Source: Leguminivora glycinivorella (lineage: Eukaryota > Arthropoda > Insecta > Lepidoptera > Tortricidae). Taken from it: 64,000 nt of DNA. How positions within the stretch are numbered: the stretch's first letter is position 1; each line of letters begins with the position of its first letter. The DNA is taken from positions 248,001 to 312,000 of the forward strand of contig NC_062976.1 of the NCBI RefSeq assembly GCF_023078275.1, written 5' to 3'. The notes under the pieces are model-generated. The model had not been told where the DNA came from, did no database searches, and was given only the letters and a program-made list of their open reading frames with translations. This document shows, piece after piece, positions 10,851-20,958 of the stretch. Position numbers and translations under genes: made by a program.

Positions 10851-11463
10851 AATTTTCCCCTCACTAGCTCGGAAACACGTGTTTTGTCCTTTAATACCAG
10901 CGGGTAAAAACGCATTTTATCCACTAGTGGGTAAAGTAATTTGACCTTGAATAAAGTCAAATTAACTGCTTTAAAATTGATAAAAGTAGGTGAATCTAGT
11001 AATAAAGATGATTTACCACCTGTGGAACTACTGGAAGCACTGATAAACACATTTTTTGCGTTGTAGTTTCCTCTCTATAGTGAGGGGAAAAGTTTTGTGT
11101 TACACTCGGGTGCAAATGTATTTTACTTCTCGTGTGTTAAAAAACTCGCAAGTTCAGGATTCTATTCTCGAACCACTCGCTTCGCTCGTGGTTCAACTAT
11201 AGAATCCTTTCACTTGCTCGTTTTTCAATTCCACACTCGGCGTTAAAATACAACTTTGCCCCCTTGTATAACAAATAACTATTCCCGCATAAGTATGTTG
11301 TGAAAGCGCTAACAACTAGATTCACTTACTTTTATCAATTTTAAAGCAGTAAATTTGACTATATTCAACGTCAAATCACTTTACCCACTAGTGGATAAAA
11401 TGCGTTTTTACCCGCTGGTATTAAAGGATAAAACACGTGTTTCCGAGCTAGTGAGGGGAAAAA
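10851..11463 (+). mobile_element. MITE family M, copy 2 with long terminal inverted repeats
   Basis: Starts TTTTCCCCTCACTAGCTCGG and ends with its complement CCGAGCTAGTGAGGGGAAAA. The inverted match runs ~155 bp inward, through GGGTAAAAACGCATTTTATC. The internal part includes the coding-like tail KDDLPPVELLEALINTFFAL followed by TAG, plus a second dyad (GAACCACTCGCTTCGCTCGT). No transposase is present. Confidence 0.75.
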
Positions 11464-11490
11464 TATATAAAAATATTTTAATCGGGTTAG

Positions 11491-11652
11491 TCACGTGTTA
11501 AGTCGATATAACGTTCGACATGTTTCGATCCATTTCCGAGGATCTTTCTCAAGAGTAGCGACCCCGCCTTTACGTTATCGCTACTCTTGAGAATGATCCT
11601 TGGATTTTGAGCAAAACATGTCGAACGTTATATCGACTTAACAACGTGACAC
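11491..11652. mobile_element. ~160-bp foldback MITE
   Basis: GTCACGTGTTAAGTCGATAT on the left pairs with the right end ATATCGACTTAACAACGTGA. The inner arms (TCTCAAGAGTAGCGA / TCGCTACTCTTGAGA) also pair, leaving a ~17-bp loop. Confidence 0.75.
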
Positions 11653-12295
11653 TTAAAATATTTTTGAATATGTTTGAATCTCACGGGAGTTTTATAGTTA
11701 TCCTAAAGAGAACATTGGCTTTGCAAATTTTGATAAATACATATAAAATTACACATCCGAACCCATTTTTAAGAACTAGCGAGGTGAAAATAATTCAGAT
11801 TACAGTCATCAGAAACGTTACTGCTGAAGCAAATTGTCAAAGCCTGATTTGTAGAAAATATATGGATCCAAGTTTACGTAGAAAACTGTCTTTAATAATT
11901 TATTTTATATAAAGAGAGATCTAGTGCTCGGTAATCTATGGCCATGAAATATGCAGAATCAGCCGCCGAGAGTGGAAAGACATTGCTGTAAAAATTGCAT
12001 AATGAAATATTTGCGAGCGCAGTGAGAGTGACAAACTATTACATTACATTACTACTTCTCAGACCTTTCTGCTAGCAAACAGTTTTAAAGAGAAGCTTTA
12101 TTTGATGTTTTATTAACCGACTTCAAAAAAAGGAGGATGTTCTCAATTCGACTGTTTTTTTTTGTTTTAGGCAGAAACATCACTCAAACGCCGAGTTCCC
12201 GAGTGCAAGCAAACTTGGAAGTGTCTAAATTACTTTGGCAGTGACCGCCATAAATAGTTATCCTAGACGCTGTGGCTGTTCTCGTTTTATCGTTG
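11653..12295. other. Intergenic DNA, no gene seen
   Basis: A 101-codon frame at 11607-11912 starts inside the foldback element and has no recognisable domain. The rest is featureless. Confidence 0.5.
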
Positions 12296-12410
12296 ATATC
12301 GGGTGTCGGAAGGATTTCGATGGAAAAAATTCAAGATGGCACCTGTGATTTATGGGATAACGGTCCTACATCCGATATCGGATCGGATAATGTGAAAACG
12401 CACTTAGGCT
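12296..12410 (-). mobile_element. TCCGATATCGGA-type MITE, partial copy
   Basis: Contains CATCCGATATCGGATCGGAT followed by AATGTGAAAACGCACTTA, the complement of the end seen at 48066. It also carries the family's middle phrase AAATTCAAGATGGC. Confidence 0.7.
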
Positions 12411-13046
12411 ACTAGTGACGATGAGTTTAATAAGTTTATGACGTTTTTAAATACGTCGTTCGATAGCGTAAACGTTGTGAAACATTATATGTATTCATTG
12501 TATGAAGAAAGTGCACGACGTACGTATTCACAAAAACAAAAATTACTTACATATTTATGTACATTTTCCATCTAAATCATCTTATGGATGGTTATGGCAT
12601 TCCCAAGCTTAAAACAACTGAAATACTTAATTTCTTAATTGTGTTTAAAAACTGCTTTAAAAAAAAATTAACCATTTCAAAAAGATTTTTTAAAGCAGCA
12701 ATAGCTAAATTAAACCCCACTTAATCCATTAAGTTACAAACTGCAACGCTAAATACTTAAGACCTATCTTCTTTCCAATTTAGAACATCAATAGCGAAGG
12801 AGAGTTCGATCAGCCGAGACTTCGAGTCTTGAAGCCTGATTACTCGCACAATAGTGGACAAATGAGACGGCCATTGTGTTGTAGCTTTTATTTATTGTAG
12901 AAAATGGTAAGATTGCTCGGGCCTTGTTGAATTTATTGCAATATCTGACGGTTTACACTAAATCAAATACACTATTCTTGGAGCAAGGTTGAGCGACAGC
13001 TTAGAAGTCAAAATGAAATCACTTTGTTTAATTTTTTTTGACTACA
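12411..13046. other. AT-rich intergenic DNA, no gene seen
   Basis: No coding or RNA feature is recognised. A run of A at 12659-12668 and short palindromic words only. Confidence 0.5.
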
Positions 13047-13165
13047 GGGGGCCGATTTTTGAGTCTCACTGTCTCTAAAATACCGGTTGAAAACGGTGAA
13101 TTGCCTATTATTTTCAGTGACAATTTTCTGAATTCGAACGCCGTGAGACTCAAAAATCGGCCCCC
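13047..13165. mobile_element. 119-bp MITE with 23-bp perfect terminal inverted repeats
   Basis: GGGGGCCGATTTTTGAGTCTCAC at the left end (longest 20-base core GGGCCGATTTTTGAGTCTCA) is exactly complemented at the right end. Flanks do not show a clear target duplication. Confidence 0.75.
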
Positions 13166-13173
13166 AGATCGGA

Positions 13174-13216
13174 ACTGCTAGTTTTGACCGTCTACAGACC
13201 GGTCAAAACTAGCAGT
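13174..13216. other. Perfect 17-bp hairpin
   Basis: ACTGCTAGTTTTGACCG (13174-13190) is exactly complemented at 13200-13216 with a 9-nt loop. It begins eight bases after the preceding MITE. No T-run follows, so nothing marks it as a terminator. Confidence 0.7.
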
Positions 13217-13494
13217 GATATTATTATGTATCTAATAATTAGCATCAAACAAACTACGTGTACCACTACACCATTTTAAACTTAATAACGTTAACGTTAA
13301 CGTTGGTATTAACAAAATTGCATTGTTTAAAACAGCGAGCTAAAATATGAACTCCCGAGAACAATGTAATTGCAAAATGGCCCTCTTTAGAAAACTGGGC
13401 TTTAAGGTGACACCCGCTCGACTTTCAACTTACTGTTAGTTTATTATTATTTCAAATTTAGTTTATGCAAGCCGCTTTTAATATAATAATATTA
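13217..13494. other. Intergenic DNA, no gene seen
   Basis: Includes three tandem TTAACG words at ~13289. Otherwise featureless. Confidence 0.5.
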
Positions 13495-13925
13495 TTTTCC
13501 CCTGACTAGCTCGGAAACACGTGTTTTGTCATTTAATACCAACGGGTAAAAACGCATTTTATCCACTAGTGGGTAAAGTAATTTGATCTTGAATAAAGTC
13601 AAATTAATTGCTTTAAAATTGATAAAAGTAGGTGAATCTAGTAATAAATATGATTTACCACCCGTGGAACTACTGGAAGTAGTGATAAACGCATTTTTTG
13701 CGTTGTAGTTTCCTCGTTATGGTGAGGGGAAAAGTTTTGTGTTACACTCGGGTGCAAATGTATTTTACTTCTCGTGTGTTAAAAAACTCGCAAGTTCAGG
13801 GTTCTATTCTCGAACCACTCGCTTCGCTCGTGGTTCAACTATAGAACTCTTTCACTTGCTCGTTTTTCAATTCCACACTCGGCGTTAAAATACAACTTTG
13901 CCCCCTTGTGTAACAAATAACTATT
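13495..13925 (+). mobile_element. MITE family M, copy 3
   Basis: Runs from TTTTCCCCTGACTAGCTCGG to GCCCCCTTGTGTAACAAATA, collinear with 10851-11283. The coding-like tail is retained with changes (DLPPVELLEVVINAFFAL, then TAG). Confidence 0.75.
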
Positions 13926-14370
13926 TCTTCGTTAGGTTTACACAGCAATGGCAAGCTATCATACGACCCGCCTGATAGAAAGCAGTCACTGGTAGCCTAT
14001 ATGTTTGTACAATTCAATACCCTTCCATCTTACATCTGTTATAAGTAATTTATATATCTAGAGGAAGCAAAAAATTAGATAGGTCGTTCTATAGCCTTGA
14101 TGAATTCCTGACTAGTAAATATTAATTATATATAAGCCAATTGTAATATCAATTACTTGTATAGTAGATACGTAAGATGACATGTAATTATATATTATCA
14201 ATAAATTATGAGTATGAGTATGAGTAGAAAAATGCATAGTTTTTACAAGTATGCACCCGATATTTTGATGCATTATGGTCACAATGGATAAGCGGGAATC
14301 ATTCGAAACTATTATTGTATCATTTTCTTCAAATAATTTTATTTTGTAGTTTTCGTGAAATATATGTAAG

Positions 14371-14490
14371 GTACATTGGGGTAATTTCGATGCAGATAAA
14401 TGCTCGGGTAATTACTGAAGGGGAATCTTGATATGATGGAAATAATGGTGATTTTTACGTGACTTTCAAAATTACCCCAATGCACCCTAA
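14371..14490. mobile_element. Short MITE with GCATTGGGGTAATTT-type ends
   Basis: GGTACATTGGGGTAATTTCG on the left pairs with AAATTACCCCAATGCACC on the right. Between them is featureless sequence of ~80 bp. Confidence 0.55.
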
Positions 14491-14761
14491 TATTACCACC
14501 CCTATTTTACCTTTCTTTGGCGCCACTTCGCCTTAAATTCTGGCAAAGGCCTGGAGTTTCGTAATTGGTAGTTCATTATTTCGCTGAAGTGAACTATTCT
14601 CTTGTTATTCCGAGCACTCGAAAGGTAAATGAAATATTTGCAAGTGAATTAAATGAGGCGCTATATAATATGTAAATTTGTACTTACTCTACACTACAAT
14701 CTACACTTACTTTTACAAAAAAAAATTAAATTTATAATTTTTTACCGCTTATTTCTCTCTT
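14491..14761. other. Intergenic DNA, no gene seen
   Basis: No recognisable feature. Confidence 0.4.
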
Positions 14762-14825
14762 ATTTTTTAACCCCCGACGCAGAAACGACGGGGTGTTATA
14801 AGTTTGACGTGTCTGTCTGTCTGTA

Positions 14826-14856
<31 letters not shown>

Positions 14857-15030
14857 TTGCCCGTCTGTCTGTGTGTGTCTGTCTGTGGTGGCATCGTAGC
14901 TCCCGAACGGATGAACCGATTTAGATTTAGTTTTTTTTGTCTGAAAGCTGAGTTAGTCGGGAGTGTTCTTAGCCTGCATGTTTCATGAAAATCGGTCTAC
15001 TATGTCGCGGTCGGGGTTTTTTTGAAAATT
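14762..15030 (+). repeat. CTGT-microsatellite interspersed repeat, copy 2
   Basis: Same order of phrases as at 5846: CCCCCGACGCAGAAACGACG, a long (CTGT)n tract, GCATCGTAGCTCCCGAACGG, ATGTTTCATGAAAATCGGTC. The 111-codon frame over it is a microsatellite artefact. Confidence 0.85.
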
Positions 15031-15214
15031 TTAATTTTGTGGTTAAGTATGTTTATTTAATTATTTAAGTACTACCAGAGGTACTACTTAGAAACGTAAT
15101 GTCAACAGGGTCCATTATTGTCATTAATCATTTCATTAACTGCACCATGGTTATAATTTAATGGTTTATTACTAAACATGATTTATAAAAGGTAAGTTTA
15201 ATTTTTATGCGATA

Positions 15215-15320
15215 GGATGCAAACGAGCAGACAAGTTGCCTGATGGTAAGAGATCACTGCCGGCCATGGACACCAGAAGTGTTAGAGGTTCGTTTCCGAC
15301 CTTTAAGATGGGTGCATGCA
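15215..15320 (+). repeat. Interspersed repeat D (CGAGCAGAC...TTTAAGATGGG)
   Basis: Contains AACGAGCAGACAAGTTGCCT, CCATGGACACCAGAAGTGTT and CCTTTAAGATGGGTG. Related sequence without the first part occurs at 42330-42410 and 44406-44486. Non-coding and widespread in Lepidoptera in my experience. Confidence 0.65.
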
Positions 15321-15423
15321 TAATAAAAACGATTATATTATTGGGGCGATACAGCAGATATACATATAAAAGGAATTATTTATTCTCTAACATCTTCGTC
15401 TGTGACAAAGACCACTTTGCAGG

Positions 15424-15538
15424 CTAGCATGCACCGGGCCCAGGATCGAGTGGCGTGGAGACAACTGGTGAAGAGTGTCCACATTCGTCACGTCCCTCAG
15501 CCATGAGGATACCACAAAGAAGAGAGAGAGAGAACATC
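15424..15538 (+). pseudogene. 3' end of a non-LTR retrotransposon ORF2
   Basis: The frame MHRAQDRVAWRQLVKSVHIR ends in a stop at 15504-15506. It is followed by a purine-rich tail with GAGAGAGAGA. 'AxDRxxWR' just before the stop is typical of the extreme C-terminus of insect LINE polyproteins. Everything upstream is lost, as expected for 5'-truncated insertion. Confidence 0.5.
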
Positions 15539-15627
15539 TTCATAATTGCAGCATTTTAATGCAAAATTATTTTAACAAAATAATATAGATAAATAATGTT
15601 TATAGTTAAACCAGAAACGTCTGCTAA

Positions 15628-15951
15628 TCATGCTCCTTGCGTTGTCCCGGCATTTTCCGGGGCTTATGGGAGCTTGGGGTCCGCTGTGACAACTTATCCC
15701 AAGATTTGGCGTAGACACTAGTTTTACGAAAGCGACTGCCATCTGACCTTCCAACCCAAAGGGTAACTAGGCCTAATTGGAATTAGTCAGGTTTCCTCAC
15801 GGTGTTTTCCTTCACCAAAAAGCGACTGGCAAATATCAAATGACATTTCGCACATATTAAGTTTCGAAAAACTCATTGGTACGAGCCGGGGTTCGAACCC
15901 GCGACCTCCGGATTGAAAGTCGCACGCTCTTACCGCTAGGCCACCAGCGCT
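15628..15951 (-). repeat. tRNA-derived SINE (family A), copy 1
   Basis: On the minus strand it begins GCGCTGGTGGCCTAGCGGTA (A-box region). The B box GGTTCGAACCC is at 15890-15900. The body follows (AGTTTTTC..., GTGAGGAAACCTGAC), ending near GCATGATTAGCAG. Other copies: 27161, 28290, 29441 and tails at 17050 and 54150. The tRNA-like part lacks a cloverleaf, so it is not a tRNA gene. Confidence 0.85.
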
Positions 15952-16217
15952 TACCAGAAACGTCTGACCAGATTATTGAATACCGAAAGGAGTGAAAAAC
16001 ATAGTAATTGTCGGAACACCTCTGTCGTGTAACTATCGCCTCAACTATCCGATGCGCCTTGCAAGCATATTGCATGCCTGCGCCGCATCGCATGCCGAGA
16101 TATTTCATCAACATAGTTTCGAGTTTCGAGTCTGGGCGTATAACTATGTAATAAGGCAGGCAAAATCGAACTACTTAGATTTTACATCGGGTCTCTACTG
16201 GTTCCCATAATAGTATT

Positions 16218-16342
16218 TTATACAATCGTGATATAATACAAAGCTTTTCAGTCGAGTACCATGTTTAGGCCACGAAGCTTGCTGAGTGGCCTAATAGTAC
16301 GGTACGAGAGTGAAAAGCTTAATTATATCACTATTGTATACA
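16218..16342. mobile_element. ~125-bp hairpin MITE
   Basis: Left TATACAATCGTGATATAAT pairs with the right end ATTATATCACTATTGTATA. Inner AAGCTTTTCA/TGAAAAGCTT and TAGGCCAC/GTGGCCTA also pair. Confidence 0.7.
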
Positions 16343-17242
16343 ATACTTTTTCTATGAGTCATCATTTTCATCATCAATGGACGAAAAGTATCATCATTCA
16401 AGTTAAAATTAATGTTAATAGCGTCGTTCACCGTTGCATCAACATCGAATCACCTAGCAACCAATTGTTTGTAATAACCGTCTCTGATTGGTCGATAACG
16501 CGATAGATTAAAAAAAATGTGTTTCAGATGCAGAAAAATTTTCCAGGTATCGCAAATTAGTATAGAATTTGTATGAAGTTCTATTTTTGAATTTTTTTCA
16601 GTTAACTAAAGTGAAGTGTAATGAAATATTATAGTTGACTAAGTGTCAAAGACTATCCAACACTGAAAAGTCGGCACATATAGTTTAGTCTGTGGTGTCC
16701 TAATTGACAGATTAAAGTCGACGAGTAGAAAAAGTATTTTAAGTAATAATACATATCCCACCATAAACGTTCTGTAAAAAACTAGCCAAGTCTCGATGGA
16801 GCTGCTTGTTTATCTCTAAAAAGTAATAAAATCAAAGTTGTGCCAAGTCTAAGGTTCCTTACTGCGATTTCTTTATTATTATAGTTAATGTTGTGTGTCT
16901 TGGCCGTTGGCTGATCGTTTCGTTCATGAATATTTTCGTTAGTCATAGGTTAGGCGTACAGTTAGTCATAGTCATTGGTAGTAGGTAAGTACTCGTAATT
17001 TGGTTTTTCTCATAATACCTATATTAGAAACGCGTAACTTTAAAAGATTTTCCTTCTTGCGTTTGTCCGGCATTTGTCACGGCTCATGGGAACCTTGGGT
17101 CCGCTTTGACAACTATATATTCATATATACTCGTAGATGGACTTAATAAAACACTGAAAAGATTACCATTTCAGAATTATAACTATCTAGGTAATCATAA
17201 TCTAGTAGTCACCAGTGTTGTAAATCAATCAATCAATTTATT
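16343..17242. other. Intergenic DNA with SINE-A tail and TCATAG-word patch
   Basis: 17050-17115 is the 3' tail of SINE A in reverse (GCATTTGTCACGGCTCATGG, TCCGCTTTGACAACTA). 16930-17045 shares GTAATTTGGTTTTTCTCA and ACGCGTAACTTT with 46965-47010. No gene is recognised. Confidence 0.5.
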
Positions 17243-17362
17243 TTCCCCTCACTAGCTCGGAAACACGTGTTCCTTTAATACCAGAGGGTAAAAACGCATT
17301 TTATCCACTAGTGGGTAAAGTAATTTGACCTTGAATAAAGTCAAATTAACTGATTTAAAGTT
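17243..17362 (+). mobile_element. MITE family M, copy 4, interrupted by the gypsy element
   Basis: Starts TTTTCCCCTCACTAGCTCGG and continues to GAATAAAGTCAAATTAACTG, then stops abruptly at the LTR boundary 17363. A family-M end-like phrase (GCCCCCTTGTATAACTATTG) appears beyond the other LTR near 22972, so the retroelement probably landed inside this MITE. Confidence 0.7.
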
Positions 17363-17864
17363 TGTAGGGGGGGCGGAATGAGACGCCAAGTAGGTACCAG
17401 TGGTTTATTGGTTTTCATACAAACAAATATTATATCATACAAAGTGGGGTAAATACCTAGCTACAAAACATAGGTACTAGTGAGCATAGGGCGGTACGCA
17501 TCGGCGTTCTCACCCCTTACTCGGCCCCTCAGGGGATGTCCACTGCAAGTCCAAAGGCCAACCGAGTATGAACTTATGGGCGGTCCGTGTAGACGGTCTC
17601 GACCCGCGCTCATTTGGTGGTTAACCTTGAGGATAGCAGAGGCCGTCTCCCAAGCTAGACCGCTAGCTAGAGAATGACTGATCGGCGGCCGCGCGGTGCC
17701 TTTTATTACGGTTTCCCCGCCGCCTGCGCTGCCTGCGCCGCTCGGAGTACTTCGCGCGCGCTCGGGCCGGTCGATCCGCTGAGCGCGACGGGTGATGGTG
17801 TGCGAGCGAGAAAGTATTCGAGTCCGCGCGCTCGCGCATGGTAATGTTATTGTGTCTCGCTACA
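17363..17864 (-). repeat. 3' LTR of the gypsy element
   Basis: 502 bp, TG...CA bounded (minus strand starts TGTAGCGAGACA, ends CCCCCCCTACA). Collinear with 22423-22878 at an exact offset of 5060. GC-rich in the middle. Short frames inside are not genes. Confidence 0.92.
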
Positions 17865-17877
17865 TTCTCCCCCTCTG
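17865..17877 (-). promoter_or_regulatory. Polypurine tract
   Basis: On the minus strand, AGAGGGGGAGAA sits directly against the 3' LTR start, the expected position for plus-strand DNA priming. Confidence 0.8.
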
Positions 17878-17938
17878 GTACTCTTTGACGTCCCGTAAGA
17901 GTACCAGGAACAAAAACGGGACTGGAGCAGCAACATAG

Positions 17939-20734
17939 TTAACGTTTCTTTGGGCGTCCTCTTCGTCGAATCGGTAGAACTGGTTCCGGGTTAGCTTCAT
18001 CCCGTTTCTCAAATTGGGTTATGGCTGACGTATGGTATTTACCAATGGATTTATCTGGTTCATTCACGTTAGCAATTTCATAGATGGATCCTCCGATTTT
18101 CCTTTTTATCATATATGGGCCATCTCTGCGAGGTGCAAGTTTAGCTGAGAATCCACTTTCTTGGCGACTTAATGGATGAGTTTCCACCAGGACCAAATCT
18201 CCTGCCCGATAACCAGGATCAGGGCGTCGTTTCCGGTTCGATGCTTCTCTGTTATTATCTTGCATTGTCTCGATGTTTTCTGTTGCTATTGTGAGGTCTC
18301 TTGCTAAATTCCTTAAATGGTGTGTGATCTCTGTTATAAAATTCTCTGATTCCACAACTTCACTAAAATTATGTGCTATTTCAAATGGAGTTCTCATTTC
18401 TCTTCCATATGTAAGGTATGCTGCTGAAAATCCGGTACTTTGATTGAAGGCTGAGTTCATAGCAAATCGAATAGTGGGTAATGTTTCTGGCCATCTATAG
18501 TGCTTGTCTTTAACCATGATGCCAATTTGTGTCTTTAAGTCCCTGTTTTTTCTTTCAACTACATTAGGCTCTGGGTGATAAACTGGGCTTAATATTTGTT
18601 GTATATCCAAGCAAAATGTCAATTGTTGCATAATAGCTGATATGAACTGTGTGCCATTATCACTTGTTATTTTACGTGGTAAACCATAACGAAGAAATAC
18701 TTCATTTAACAGCGTCATTGCACATTGTTGTGCTGTTGCCTCACTTAATGCAAACAATTCAACCCATCTGGATGCCGTATCTTCTACAATAAAGATCCAT
18801 TTTTCGTTCTTTGAGCCCTTTGGTAGAGGCCCAAATAAGTCGATGGACAATACTTCAAAGCGCTGGTTATTCGCTGTTGATTGAAATAATCCGGCTGGCT
18901 TTTGATTTGCTGGTTTATACCTTTGGCATTCCAGACAACTTTTTACATATTTTATTACATCCTTTCTAAGTCCTTTCCAAAAGAAATTCTTCTCTATCCG
19001 TTTAGTGGTTCTTTCGATTCCATAATGACCACCTGTTTGTGTGTCATGAAATTGTTTTAAAACTTTGGGTATTTCATGATGTGGTATGACTAATTTGGCA
19101 TTGTCATCTTCTTGGTCTGGAGTGAAACGGTAAAGTACTCCTTTATGAATAAGGTAACCTCTTTTTAACGATTGAATGTTGTTTTCGGTACCTTCTTGTT
19201 CCTCGAGTGTTTTAATGATGGAGCGTAAGTTGTCATCCTTCATTTGTTCTTCTCGAATATTACGTTCGTCTCTTTTTGGCAGATCGAATTCAATGCGACA
19301 AATTTCGCATGGCTCGACGTGTTCTTCACAAGGTGGTCTTGAGAGACTATCGGCCACAACATTTGTCCTTCCTGGAGTGTATTTAGTTTCAAAATCGTAA
19401 GGTTGCAGTTGTAAGGCCCACCGTGCCAACCGACCTGTTGGTGACTTTAGGTTCATTAGCCACTTTAGGGGTTGATGGTCTGTGATTGTCAGGAACTTGG
19501 TGCCTTCTATGTAGCCTCTAAATTTATTTACTGCCCAAACAATGGCAAGGGCCTCTTTCTCTGTGACTGTGTAATTGCGTTCAGCCGATGTAAGCAGCCT
19601 ACTAGCATACTCGATAGGGTGTTCTTTCTCTCCCTCCCCCTGCACCAAGGCTGCACCAATTGCGTAGTCACTGGCGTCAGTTTTTATAATGTATGGAGAG
19701 TCACTATCAAGTTGTTTTAATACTGGTGCTGTGGTTAACGCTTCCTTTAGCATTTTGTATGCAGTTTGTTGTGGTTCTTCCCATACCCATGCTGTGTTTT
19801 TCTTAGTTAGGTTCGTGAGGGGTCTAGCCACTTCTGCGAAATTACGAATGAATCGGCGATACCATGATGCTGTTTGCAAAAATGAAATCAATTGCTTAAG
19901 ATTCCTCGGTTCCGGCAATTGACTGATTGCTTTTGTTTTTTCAGGGTCCGTTTTTATACCTTCAGGTGTGATTAAGTGTCCCAGGTATTTTATAGTCGCA
20001 CAGGCAAAGTTGCATTTGTTCCTATTTGCTCTAAGCTTGTAATGTCTTAACTTTGTAAATATTTCTCTTAGGTCATCGAGATGTTGCTCAAAGTTTGGTG
20101 ATCGACAGATCAAGTCATCGAGGTACGCGAATACTGATTCTGCTTTAAGTTCTCGGCAGAACTTGTCCATTAGCCTCTGGAATGTGCTAGGCGCGTTTTT
20201 TAGCCCAAAAGGCATGCGTAGAAACATAAAGGTTCCGAAAACTGTCACAAAGCAGCTTTTGCTTTGGTCACTTTCATCAATCTTAATTTGCCAATACCCA
20301 GACTGCAGATCAATCGTCGTCATATAGGGCATAGCTTTAGCTTGCTGAAGTAAATCATCTATGCGAGGTAGAGGGTATCTGTCAGGTGTTGTAATAGCAT
20401 TTAACTTCCTGTAGTCTATGCATACTCTAATATCCGAGTCACCTTTAGGTACTAACACTACTGGGGCTGCCCAGGGGCTCTCGCATTCTTTTATAATGTT
20501 GTTTTTTAACATTTCATCCAATTTATCTTTTAATTGTTGTTGTCTAATAGGTGACAGCACTGACAGCCTATAAGGTTTTAGAGCTATTGGTCTATGATTA
20601 CCTGTCTCTATTCTATGCTCGGCAAATGGCGTAGGATCTCCTTGAGCTTTAAAAATATCTTGAAATTCGTCTAACAGATTATTAAATTGCTCTTTTTCAG
20701 AGTTTGTTAGGTACGTAGCCTCGTGAAGGAAATA
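17939..20734 (-). CDS. pol: gypsy pol: reverse transcriptase, RNase H, integrase
   Basis: About 931 codons are open after the stop at 20735-20737. The first ~60 precede the GTG at 20560 and carry the usual pre-RT segment (ending ALKPYRLS). RT palm: ESPWAAPVVLVPK, VCIDYRKLNA, catalytic FAYLDDLI. RNase H: IIKTDASDYAIGAALV, EKEALAIVWAV, TDHQPLKWL. Integrase: zinc-binding H-H-C-C (GGHYGIERTT...CLECQRYK) and a DDE core (LSIDLFGPLP, ITSDNGTQFIS, VVERKNRDLK). All catalytic residues that I can check are present. The frame is shifted relative to gag-protease and starts beyond an untranslated-looking gap (20735-20958), so expression as a fusion would need recoding. It copies the element's RNA and integrates the DNA. 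Confidence 0.92.
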   Translation of the reverse strand, partial: YFLHEATYLTNSEKEQFNNLLDEFQDIFKAQGDPTPFAEHRIETGNHRPIALKPYRLSVLSPIRQQQLKDKLDEMLKNNIIKECESPWAAPVVLVPKGDSDIRVCIDYRKLNAITTPDRYPLPRIDDLLQQAKAMPYMTTIDLQSGYWQIKIDESDQSKSCFVTVFGTFMFLRMPFGLKNAPSTFQRLMDKFCRELKAESVFAYLDDLICRSPNFEQHLDDLREIFTKLRHYKLRANRNKCNFACATIKYLGHLITPEGIKTDPEKTKAISQLPEPRNLKQLISFLQTASWYRRFIRNFAEVARPLTNLTKKNTAWVWEEPQQTAYKMLKEALTTAPVLKQLDSDSPYIIKTDASDYAIGAALVQGEGEKEHPIEYASRLLTSAERNYTVTEKEALAIVWAVNKFRGYIEGTKFLTITDHQPLKWLMNLKSPTGRLARWALQLQPYDFETKYTPGRTNVVADSLSRPPCEEHVEPCEICRIEFDLPKRDERNIREEQMKDDNLRSIIKTLEEQEGTENNIQSLKRGYLIHKGVLYRFTPDQEDDNAKLVIPHHEIPKVLKQFHDTQTGGHYGIERTTKRIEKNFFWKGLRKDVIKYVKSCLECQRYKPANQKPAGLFQSTANNQRFEVLSIDLFGPLPKGSKNEKWIFIVEDTASRWVELFALSEATAQQCAMTLLNEVFLRYGLPRKITSDNGTQFISAIMQQLTFCLDIQQILSPVYHPEPNVVERKNRDLKTQIGIMVKDKHYRWPETLPTIRFAMNSAFNQSTGFSAAYLTYGREMRTPFEIAHNFSEVVESENFITEITHHLRNLARDLTIATENIETMQDNNREASNRKRRPDPGYRAGDLVLVETHPLSRQESGFSAKLAPRRDGPYMIKRKIGGSIYEIANVNEPDKSIGKYHTSAITQFEKRDEANPEPVLPIRRRGRPKKR

Positions 20735-20958
20735 TCAAGAGAGTACAATTTCAAAGGATTTATTGGTAAATAAGTAATACGCGGATCTTCCGGGAAGTTG
20801 TCATCAAGTCCACGCGGCTCGCGTGGGCGAACAATCGGCGGCGGAGAGTCCAGCTTGAGCAGTTTCCATGACGACAACTCTGAGGGCTCGGTTTGCTGAC
20901 CCGGGATTGTTTCTTGGACTGTTTCTTCCTTCGAGCTCGGTTCCTGAGCTTCGGTATC

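Noticed and set aside
14653..14988. 111-codon frame with VCLYVCLFVC pattern
   Set aside because: Translation of the CTGT microsatellite.
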